Shown here piece after piece: positions 35,391 through 42,282 of a stretch of DNA of 64,000 bases. The stretch lies in NCBI GenBank assembly GCA_032027005.1, contig JAVSMW010000002.1, positions 223,627 through 287,626 of the forward strand, read 5' to 3'. The stretch comes from JAVSMW01 sp032027005. Its GTDB lineage: Bacteria > Bacillota > Thermincolia > Thermincolales > UBA2595. The notes under the pieces are model-generated. The model made no database searches. It was not told where the DNA came from and worked only from the letters and a program-made list of their open reading frames with translations. The stretch's first letter is position 1. The number at the start of each line of letters is the position of its first letter. Made by a program: the position numbers and the translations under genes.

Positions 35391-37298
35391 ATGAGTTTAG
35401 TAACACTTGAAAATATAGTTAAAGAATATAGGAATCAAGTTGTTTTAAATGGCGTAAGTCTACGCGTCGAGAGGGGGGAGCGGGTAGCCCTGGCCGGCCC
35501 AAACGGCGCTGGAAAAAGTACGCTTCTTAAAATTGCCCTGGGACTGGAAAACAGTGATTTAGGAAGTGTAACCTTAGCCAGGAATATAAAGGTGGGCTAC
35601 TTAAGTCAGGATTTAAAAGATGTGGAGTCTGTTGAAACAAAGTCGGAAACAGCACTCCATTATGAAAAGGTCTCCAGGCTTGAATTGAAAATAAGGGAAA
35701 TTGAAAGGCAAATGACTGAACAGAGACATGAGCCGGAGTCGGTTTTATATAAGAGGTTAATGGATGAATATTCGAGACTCCTTACTCAATATGAAGGTAT
35801 GGATGGATACACTGTTGAAACCAAGATCAAGAAAATATTGATTGGCCTTGGTTTGCGGCAGGAAACCCTGAGGACACCGCTCGATAAACTGAGCGGCGGA
35901 GAAAAGATGCGGGTTTTCGTAGCCAGGATGCTTTTGGAAGAGCCGGACCTGCTGATTCTGGACGAACCTACTAACCATCTTGATATCCAGGCAACTGAAT
36001 GGTTCGAAGGATTCCTCAGAAAATTTAAAGGCGGCATCCTTTTTGTGTCTCATGACAGATATTTTCTGGACAGACTTGCAACAAGAGTTGCCGAGCTTGA
36101 AAAGGGGAGTCTTTGTATCAGAAGCGGCAATTATTCAAATTATCTGGAACAGAAAAATCAGCTTAGACAATTTGTGTCCAGTGAGCGGAAGCGATTAAAG
36201 TGGAGTATCAGAAACATAAATAAAACGGTCCAGGGGCTAAAAGCCAAAGGTCGGTCAAATGCCTCCAAAAGCAGGGAAAAGGAGGCCAAAAGGCTCGGCA
36301 ATAAACTGCAAGGTGGCCTTGAAGCAGCTAAACAACAGGAGTATCTTTACGGTACCGGCGGCCCGAAGATAAGGTTTAAAAAAATCAGGCATGTCAGCAA
36401 AGACATAGCCTGGGCAGAAAATCTATGCAAGAGCTTTGGGGGCGTAACCCTGTTCTCAGGTGCAGGTTTTCATATTATGGGGGGAGAGAGAATTGGCATC
36501 ATCGGACCCAACGGATGCGGCAAATCGACACTCATCAATATGCTGCTGGGTAATGACCGTGACTATGAAGGCTTTCTGAGGCTTGGTGAATGGGTGAAAT
36601 ACTCTTACATGGGGCAAGAAGTGCTTTTCGAGAATGAGGCTGTGACAATAGTTCAGCTTGTCATGTCAAAAGGTGGAATGCAGGACAGAGAAGCCCGGGA
36701 ATATCTGGCCAGATTTCAGTTTTATGGTGATGAGGCAGATAAGTTAATCCGGGTTTTGAGTGGTGGTGAACGTGTAAGAGTCTATCTCGCCTGTGTGATG
36801 CTGGAAGATGCCGACTGCCTGATTCTTGATGAGCCCACCAACCACCTGGATGTGCCGGCCAGGGACGCAGTTGAGGCGGCCCTGAAAGAATTCAGGGGGA
36901 CGATTATTGCCGTCACTCACGACAGGTATTTCTTAACTCATTGCGTGGGCAAAATTTTGGAAATCGAAAATGGGAAGATAAATACCTATGAAGGAAATTA
37001 TGATTTTTACAAAAAGGTAAAATACGGTGTTGATGATGATGGGCTTGATGAAAAGAAACCCCAGCCGGAAGCAAGCCCAAAGAAAACTAACAAGGAGAAA
37101 AAACCTGACAGCTCCAAAAAACAAAATCCGGACAAAGAACGGCAGGAAATTGAGGCCCAAATATTCAGCCTTGAGGATAGACTTAAAGAAATTGAAGGCT
37201 CCTTTGATGCGGCGACTCCAAGGGAAAAATACAGTGAATATGGTGAGCTACAGAAAGAAATTGTAGAGTTATATAATAAGTGGGATAAACTGATTTGA
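35391..37298 (+). CDS. ABC-F family ATPase
   Basis: Two ABC domains in one 635-residue chain without membrane segments. The first has Walker A GPNGAGKST (36-44), signature LSGGEKMR and Walker B LLILDEPTNHLD. The second has GPNGCGKST (about 372-380), LSGGERVR and CLILDEPTNHLD. The linker between them is Lys/Arg-rich, and the C-terminus (about 560-635) is a charged coiled coil. ABC-F proteins bind ribosomes and act in translation or antibiotic protection. Operon membership with TetR and an esterase suggests a drug-response role; housekeeping translation is the alternative. Confidence 0.93.
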   Translation: MSLVTLENIVKEYRNQVVLNGVSLRVERGERVALAGPNGAGKSTLLKIALGLENSDLGSVTLARNIKVGYLSQDLKDVESVETKSETALHYEKVSRLELKIREIERQMTEQRHEPESVLYKRLMDEYSRLLTQYEGMDGYTVETKIKKILIGLGLRQETLRTPLDKLSGGEKMRVFVARMLLEEPDLLILDEPTNHLDIQATEWFEGFLRKFKGGILFVSHDRYFLDRLATRVAELEKGSLCIRSGNYSNYLEQKNQLRQFVSSERKRLKWSIRNINKTVQGLKAKGRSNASKSREKEAKRLGNKLQGGLEAAKQQEYLYGTGGPKIRFKKIRHVSKDIAWAENLCKSFGGVTLFSGAGFHIMGGERIGIIGPNGCGKSTLINMLLGNDRDYEGFLRLGEWVKYSYMGQEVLFENEAVTIVQLVMSKGGMQDREAREYLARFQFYGDEADKLIRVLSGGERVRVYLACVMLEDADCLILDEPTNHLDVPARDAVEAALKEFRGTIIAVTHDRYFLTHCVGKILEIENGKINTYEGNYDFYKKVKYGVDDDGLDEKKPQPEASPKKTNKEKKPDSSKKQNPDKERQEIEAQIFSLEDRLKEIEGSFDAATPREKYSEYGELQKEIVELYNKWDKLI

Positions 37299-37349
37299 TC
37301 ACAAGCCCATATTAATAAAGCCCTGTGTCTACCCCGAAAGTAAAAAATT

Positions 37350-37482
37350 GCCGCCGATAAACGCGGATTAACGCAGATAGAAGCGGGGAGCGGAGAAGAT
37401 TAGATTTTCACCAGCGATTACTCACCGCTTCTCACTCATCACAATCCTCTGTTATCAGTGTTCATCCGTGTTCATCCGCGGC
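37350..37482. repeat. inverted repeat pair (about 30 bp arms) between convergent genes
   Basis: Left arm 37350-37379 (GCCGCCGATAAACGCGGATT...) and right arm 37453-37482 are reverse complements at most positions. CGGATNAACNC motifs repeat within each arm. The arms enclose about 73 bp with no frame. It may be a small non-autonomous element or a shared terminator for the ABC-F and amidohydrolase genes. Confidence 0.6.
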
Positions 37483-37504
37483 TAATAAATTTACTTTGCC
37501 GTTT

Positions 37505-39271
37505 TCACGGATTTAGATTAACTGCAGGGTTGAGTATGGTGTGGGTTTGCACATCATACACCCCGCGGGGAGTCAAGCGTAAACCGGGCAGAAAATCACT
37601 TGTGATAAAAAGCAGAGAATATAAAATATCATGGAAGGGGTAGCCCCTGTCGACCATGGCCGGTAAGAATAGGTTCTGATATTCGACGGCCTCCTCAAAA
37701 GAATGAGACAGTATCATCATTCCGGTCAAGGGCAGAGGAATTTCCAAAACAATTTTATCCCCGTCAACAAGCACAATTCCTCCGTTCAGTTCGTGAGCCC
37801 GGGCAGCAGCCCGAGCCATTGAGCGGGGGTTCCTCCCCAGCACAAGGAGTTCTGTAGTTGTATTAAAGGTCGTGGCAAGTCCATCCACCCGGGAGGCGAA
37901 ATTGCTTAGAATGCCTCTGCTGACCCACTTTCCTTCCCTGTTAATCAAGGCCCCAAATATTAAATCCTCGTGCCCGGTTAGATCAGCGAATCCGTCGACA
38001 GAGGGCAGGGCTATGTCCTGGCGTTTACTGATCACCGTACTACGGGAATAAATCACCGGCACACTCTCAGCTTCGGAGGAGTGCGGGTAGTGATAAAAAT
38101 TCGGATTTTCCAACAGCGATTTGGCAATTGCGAAAGGTTTTCTGTTAGGGTATCTATCCCAATTTATTTCGGGCAGTTTGGCAGTTAACTCACCTTTGAC
38201 CGCGGCAACCTTGCCTTTGGCAATAACCGTTTCGGGGCGGAAGCTGACAAGATCAGGCAGCAGCAGAATATCTGCCTGCCGGCCAGGTGCAATTCCTCCG
38301 ATATAATCATCCAGGCGTAAAAATGTGGCCGGATTGATAGTTACCATCTGAACAGCCTGCATAACAGGGACACCCAAGGAGACAGCTTTTCTGACAAGCC
38401 CGTCGATGAAACCTTCTTCCTCAATAAAAGACGGGTGGGGGCCGTCGGTAGTTATGAGCACACGATTGGGAGAGACTTTACCCTCGGTAATAAGTTTAAT
38501 AATCTCCGGGAGGTCGGGACGCAGGGAACTGTTCCTTAATAATGTCCAAAGGCCTAATCTTAAGCGGTCAAAGGCTTCTTTGGAGGTAATGGCCTCATGA
38601 CAGGAATTAAGGCCGGCGGCTGCGAGGGAGTTAAGCTTATCAAAAGAACAGCCGGCAGCGTGCCCATCTATAATTTTTTTCAATTGTTTCACATAGTCCA
38701 GTGTCTCCAGGAGAAAGGGGTCGGTGTTGTAAAGAAGGGGCCACCGGGTCAGTTCAGCTGTACCCACCACTTCATCAAGATCAAGTAGGGACCAGATATC
38801 AGGATGGTTAAAATCCTCCTTTTCTCCCGGATAATCGGCCTGGGACATAAGCCTGACCAGCCACAGGAAGGTATTGGGGAGTTCTTTTAGATCTTGAATC
38901 ATCTCTTTTACTCCCTGTGCCCCCATATGGAGAAAGAAAAATAAATTATCATTGACGGCAGTTGTGGTGCCGAGTGTAAGTATTTTACCGGCAAAACTTA
39001 ACGGGTTATAGATAACCCAGGGATGAGCATGAGATTCAATAAAGCCAGGTGAAACATACATTCCTTTGGCATCAATGACCTCAGTATCTTTGCCGATAGA
39101 TATTTCACTTTCGCCCACATAGGCGATGCTGTCTTTATAGACGGCAACATTTTGTTTTAGGAATTCCCCGGAGTAAACATTGATAAGGGTTCCGCCTTTT
39201 ATGTAGAGGTCGGCGGGACGCATGCCTTTGGCAACTTCTATTAGTTCATTCCTTGCGGCAAGCAGTTTCAT
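37505..39271 (-). CDS. adenine deaminase-like amidohydrolase
   Basis: A 588-residue metal-dependent amidohydrolase of the adenine deaminase family. Landmarks are SHAHP (H81, H83), DGHAAG, NSCHEAIT and TTDGPHPS, which stand where Ade proteins have HxH, GHAPG, SDHE and TDD. The N-terminal VAKGMRPADLYIKGGTLINV and the C-terminal Ade-specific domain (MARAAARAHELNGGIVLVDG) also match. Several active-site neighbours differ from classic adenine deaminase, so another purine or amide may be the substrate. It is the second gene after an FMN reductase, 17 bp away on the minus strand. Confidence 0.82.
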   Translation of the reverse strand: MKLLAARNELIEVAKGMRPADLYIKGGTLINVYSGEFLKQNVAVYKDSIAYVGESEISIGKDTEVIDAKGMYVSPGFIESHAHPWVIYNPLSFAGKILTLGTTTAVNDNLFFFLHMGAQGVKEMIQDLKELPNTFLWLVRLMSQADYPGEKEDFNHPDIWSLLDLDEVVGTAELTRWPLLYNTDPFLLETLDYVKQLKKIIDGHAAGCSFDKLNSLAAAGLNSCHEAITSKEAFDRLRLGLWTLLRNSSLRPDLPEIIKLITEGKVSPNRVLITTDGPHPSFIEEEGFIDGLVRKAVSLGVPVMQAVQMVTINPATFLRLDDYIGGIAPGRQADILLLPDLVSFRPETVIAKGKVAAVKGELTAKLPEINWDRYPNRKPFAIAKSLLENPNFYHYPHSSEAESVPVIYSRSTVISKRQDIALPSVDGFADLTGHEDLIFGALINREGKWVSRGILSNFASRVDGLATTFNTTTELLVLGRNPRSMARAAARAHELNGGIVLVDGDKIVLEIPLPLTGMMILSHSFEEAVEYQNLFLPAMVDRGYPFHDILYSLLFITSDFLPGLRLTPRGVYDVQTHTILNPAVNLNP

Positions 39272-39288
39272 TTTTATCCTCCAATCAG

Positions 39289-40128
39289 TTAACTTTGCCG
39301 GTTTTGTTCCGGCTTAAGCCAGACTCCGTGCTCTTTATAGCGGCCGCGGATTTCCGCTAATTCCTTCTGGCGGGCGATGAACTCCTGCACCTTGCCGGGC
39401 ATCCAGTGCTGAAAATGGTGTTCCAGGGTGGCCAGGCGAAAGTTTTCGCCGGATTCCCTGTACACCCGCTGAATACCGGCGGATGTCACAACTAAGCCGG
39501 CTTTTTGACCGCAGACGGAGCAAATAATGGTTTGGGAGTCAGCAAACTTCCAGGCTTCCGACAAACAGGCTGGGCACTCACCCTCTCTGGCCAGGCGGGC
39601 TTGGCCGAAGAGGGCCCGGCCCATTTCATGGACTCTTTGAAGGGCGCCATTACCCTGAATCCCTTCACCGGGCAAAGCCCCTGTGAAGATATGGATGTCT
39701 TTAAGGTTGAAGCCTATTATTCTAACGGTAGTGTTAAGGGCTGAAAGGGTATAGCCCTCCCAGCCGGCAATTCCAGCGGTGGCGATAACTATACAGGGTT
39801 TACCCCAAAACTCTTGATGAAACCTGGCCAGGGCGATAATCCGGTCACTCAGCAGTTTGGTCACTGCCGCCGGCCCCAGGGCATAACAGGGGGCGGTCAG
39901 GATAATCCCGTCTGCAGCTATTAGCTTATCCACCAGGAAATAAAGCCTATCATCAATGGGGCATTGTTTACCGGGGATGAGGCAGGTATAACACCCACGG
40001 CATTGACCCAGATTTAAATCAGCCATCCTTAATAATTCCAGCTGGCAGTCCTCACCTGCCGCGGACACCGCCTCTTTGGCCAATATCTCTCCATTGCCCA
40101 GTTTGCGCTGGGAGGCTATTAAACACAA
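39289..40128 (-). CDS. FMN-dependent NAD(P)H oxidoreductase, iron-sulfur flavoprotein-like
   Basis: A flavodoxin-fold protein of about 280 residues. It has the N-terminal FMN loop CLIASQRKLGNGE, the cysteine-rich CRGCYTCLIPGKQCPI (a possible iron-sulfur site), and TAPCYALGPAAVTKLLSDR. The C-terminal part has two Cys pairs (CPAC, CSVC) that resemble a zinc ribbon. The start is unusual: the first canonical codon is TTG 40128, but the ribosome site GAGGAGGGG lies too far upstream and fits an ATA at 40140-40138 (IKKVLCLIAS). An in-frame TAG at 40146-40144 blocks anything longer. Confidence 0.78.
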   Translation of the reverse strand: MCLIASQRKLGNGEILAKEAVSAAGEDCQLELLRMADLNLGQCRGCYTCLIPGKQCPIDDRLYFLVDKLIAADGIILTAPCYALGPAAVTKLLSDRIIALARFHQEFWGKPCIVIATAGIAGWEGYTLSALNTTVRIIGFNLKDIHIFTGALPGEGIQGNGALQRVHEMGRALFGQARLAREGECPACLSEAWKFADSQTIICSVCGQKAGLVVTSAGIQRVYRESGENFRLATLEHHFQHWMPGKVQEFIARQKELAEIRGRYKEHGVWLKPEQNRQS

Positions 40129-40170
40129 AACCTTTTTTATTTTCTACCCCTCCTCTGCCTGTTTATGGAT

Positions 40171-40217
40171 ATTATATCACAAAAGCGGCTCGCAAACCCG
40201 ATTTCAGGTTCGCAAAC
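40171..40217 (-). promoter_or_regulatory. minus-strand promoter with 20-bp spaced direct repeats
   Basis: On the minus strand TATAAT (40176-40171) is a perfect -10. GTTTGCGA occurs at 40197-40190, where the -35 would be, and again at 40217-40210, exactly 20 bp upstream. Direct repeats two turns apart are typical of activator sites. It would drive the FMN reductase and amidohydrolase genes. Confidence 0.5.
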
Positions 40218-40331
40218 TGCTTGTTAGATACTAAAGCCGATATCGAGTTTTCCTTGACTATGTTTTCGCGTCGACAACCAAAAAGGATTTAACAGTAGAA
40301 TCACGGCCTTGAGAGATTCTATTGAAGCAAT

Positions 40332-40379
40332 AAAAGGACAGCCCTGCGGTAAAAAATATATACTGCAGGAGGCCTTTTG
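40332..40379 (+). terminator. terminator-like hairpin before the PanE-like gene
   Basis: AAAAGG/CCTTTT outer pairing and CCTGC/GCAGG inner pairing around an AT-rich loop. The T-run is short. No gene lies upstream on the plus strand; the adjoining 40218-40331 holds no convincing frame. Confidence 0.4.
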
Positions 40380-40453
40380 AATCCAAAGGCGAATTTGTAA
40401 ACTGGTAAAGAGAAAAACTAATATTTTGGGATCAGAATTTTGAGGTGAAAGAG

Positions 40454-41416
40454 TTGAAAATACTTATTATGGGACTTGGCGCTCTGGGGACGGTTTATTC
40501 CTGCCTCCTGAAAGAAAATGGGCACAAGGTGCTGGGGCTTGTCCGGGAATCACTGGTCAGTGTCGTTCAGGAGCAGGGTGTTAAAGTTACGGGAATATGG
40601 GGAGACCACCACGCCAAACTGGATAATGTGGTTGCAGGTGCCGGAATTCTCAGAGACACCGATATCGACATGATTATAATAACAGTAAAATCCTTTGATA
40701 CTGAACAAGTCATCAGACAAATCAAACACTTGGTTTCACCGTCAACATATGTTGTCCTGCTGCAAAATGGGTATGGCAACTATGAAGCTGCTGTCAAACA
40801 TGTTCCTCCTGCACAGTTAATATTAGGAAGAGTTATTTTCGGGGCTGAAACGCTGGCGCCGGGGGCGTCAAAGGTGACGGTGATTGCTGACGATGTGATC
40901 ATAGGAGCCCCGAATAACCAAATTGATTTCAAGATCCTGGCCCACTTGGCCGGAGTTTTTGCAGAGGCCGGTATACCCACTAAGGCCTCAGCCGAAATCA
41001 TGAAAAATTTATGGGGGAAAATAATTTATAACTCCGCTCTCAATCCCCTTGGAGCTATTTTTAAAGTAAATTACGGAAAGCTGGCTGAAGTTAAAGAAAG
41101 CCGCTTATTGCTCGAGAAGATAATCAGAGAAATATTTGAACTTTTGGCTGTTTCAGAGCAGGAGACCTTTTGGCCAGATGCCGATGCATATTTAAAGGAC
41201 TTTTTTGAGAAACTGATTCCGACTACCGCAGCACACCATGCATCAATGCTGCAGGATATCCAGAATGGAAAAAGAACAGAGATTGATGCTTTAAATGGGG
41301 CTATTGTCCGTCTCGGGCGGGAATACGGGGTAAAAGTGCCGGTCAATGAAATGGTTACTTTAATGATTAAAGCAAAGGAAAAGTTTAATTATACTGACCA
41401 AAGCTTAAAAAAATGA
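40454..41416 (+). CDS. 2-dehydropantoate 2-reductase family protein
   Basis: NADPH-dependent ketoreductase of the ApbA/PanE family, about 320 residues. It has the Rossmann motif MGLGALGTVYS at the N-terminus, TVKSFDTEQVI, LLQNGYGN and the helical C-terminal domain with KNLWGKIIYNSALNPLGAIF, whose Lys and Asn are catalytic. The frame opens at GTG 40445, but TTG 40454 has AGGTG 6 nt upstream. The next gene encodes a VOC protein 16 bp later. No other pantothenate genes are in the window, so it may act on another 2-oxo or 3-hydroxy acid. Confidence 0.85.
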   Translation: MKILIMGLGALGTVYSCLLKENGHKVLGLVRESLVSVVQEQGVKVTGIWGDHHAKLDNVVAGAGILRDTDIDMIIITVKSFDTEQVIRQIKHLVSPSTYVVLLQNGYGNYEAAVKHVPPAQLILGRVIFGAETLAPGASKVTVIADDVIIGAPNNQIDFKILAHLAGVFAEAGIPTKASAEIMKNLWGKIIYNSALNPLGAIFKVNYGKLAEVKESRLLLEKIIREIFELLAVSEQETFWPDADAYLKDFFEKLIPTTAAHHASMLQDIQNGKRTEIDALNGAIVRLGREYGVKVPVNEMVTLMIKAKEKFNYTDQSLKK

Positions 41417-41432
41417 TTGGGGGGTTAAACTG

Positions 41433-41807
41433 GTGTATAAGTTTTCGCATGTGGGAATTGTTGTCCAGGACATGGATAAGGCTGTTGATTTTTACACTAA
41501 TGTTTTAGGATGTGAAGTGCATAGCCGGCATCAGGACGAAACCATTCAGTTTGCTTTACTGAAATCAGGTCATCAGGAAATTGAGCTTTTAAAATTTCCT
41601 CATGATGGTAAGGAGAGAAAAGAAGGAGTTATCAGCCATATTGCATTCAAGGTTACTGATATTGAGAAAGAAATCAGCCGACTCAAAGAATTGGGGGTAG
41701 CTTTAAGCTCAGACCAGCCCAGGGAAGTTATGAAGGGTATGAAGATTTTCTTCTTTACAGGGCCTAGTGGGGAAAGTATTGAATTTCTGCAGCTGTCCAA
41801 TAGTTAA
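41433..41807 (+). CDS. VOC superfamily (glyoxalase/epimerase-like) protein
   Basis: A 124-residue metal-binding fold built from two beta-alpha-beta-beta-beta units. HVGIVVQDMDKAVDFYTNVLG at the start, IELLKFP, SHIAFKVTDIE and PSGESIEFLQ at the end give the usual H/E-H/E metal ligands. GTG start, with GGGGGG about 5 nt upstream. Paired with the PanE-like gene; the reaction is unknown, with glyoxalase I and methylmalonyl-CoA epimerase relatives as alternatives. Confidence 0.8.
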   Translation: MYKFSHVGIVVQDMDKAVDFYTNVLGCEVHSRHQDETIQFALLKSGHQEIELLKFPHDGKERKEGVISHIAFKVTDIEKEISRLKELGVALSSDQPREVMKGMKIFFFTGPSGESIEFLQLSNS

Positions 41808-41902
41808 GCGGATTGCTAATCATTTGTCAGCAGGGCGGATATTTGTCCCAATTGTGGGATTATTTTTGTGGTTGGAATATAGTTTTAAGTCATTAAAAAT
41901 AC

Positions 41903-41931
41903 TTGCATCAGATCAAAATAAATTGTATAAT
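41903..41931 (+). promoter_or_regulatory. promoter of tRNA-Ser
   Basis: TTGCAT (41903-41908), 17-nt spacer, TATAAT (41926-41931), 40 nt before the tRNA. Confidence 0.8.
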
Positions 41932-41971
41932 GATTAAGCGAAAATCTTAGAACATTTAGTTGTTTGACCAT

Positions 41972-42065
41972 GGAGAGTTGTCCGAGCTGGTCGAAGGAGC
42001 ACGACTGGAAATCGTGTAGACGGGGATAACTTGTCTCGAGGGTTCGAATCCCTCACTCTCCGCCA
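41972..42065 (+). tRNA. tRNA-Ser (anticodon GGA)
   Basis: A 94-nt class II tRNA. The acceptor GGAGAGT (41972-41978) pairs with ACTCTCC, and CCA is encoded at 42063-42065. The anticodon stem-loop CGACTGGAAATCG gives anticodon GGA (reads UCC/UCU). A long variable arm and the T loop GGTTCGAATCC are present. Confidence 0.96.
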
Positions 42066-42077
42066 TAATGAAACTTA

Positions 42078-42109
42078 GAGCACCAAGCGTTGAGCGGGGT
42101 GCTTTTTTG
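42078..42109 (+). terminator. intrinsic terminator after tRNA-Ser
   Basis: AGCACC pairs with GGTGCT, followed by T6. Confidence 0.8.
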
Positions 42110-42165
42110 TATGTAGCAGGCAGTGGCAGCTGTCATTTTACTCCGCGAATATATTTCTCTTGTGG

Positions 42166-42195
42166 TTGAATTTTGATTGGCACTCAGGCTATAAT
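42166..42195 (+). promoter_or_regulatory. probable kdpDE promoter
   Basis: TTGAAT (42166-42171), 18-nt spacer, TATAAT (42190-42195), 88 bp before the KdpD start. Confidence 0.55.
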
Positions 42196-42282
42196 AAAGC
42201 TGCATCTAGGAAAAATCTAGTAATAGTCTCAAATGGCTCAATTGGATAACATCAATTGAAGTATGACTCACAGGTGGTTATT

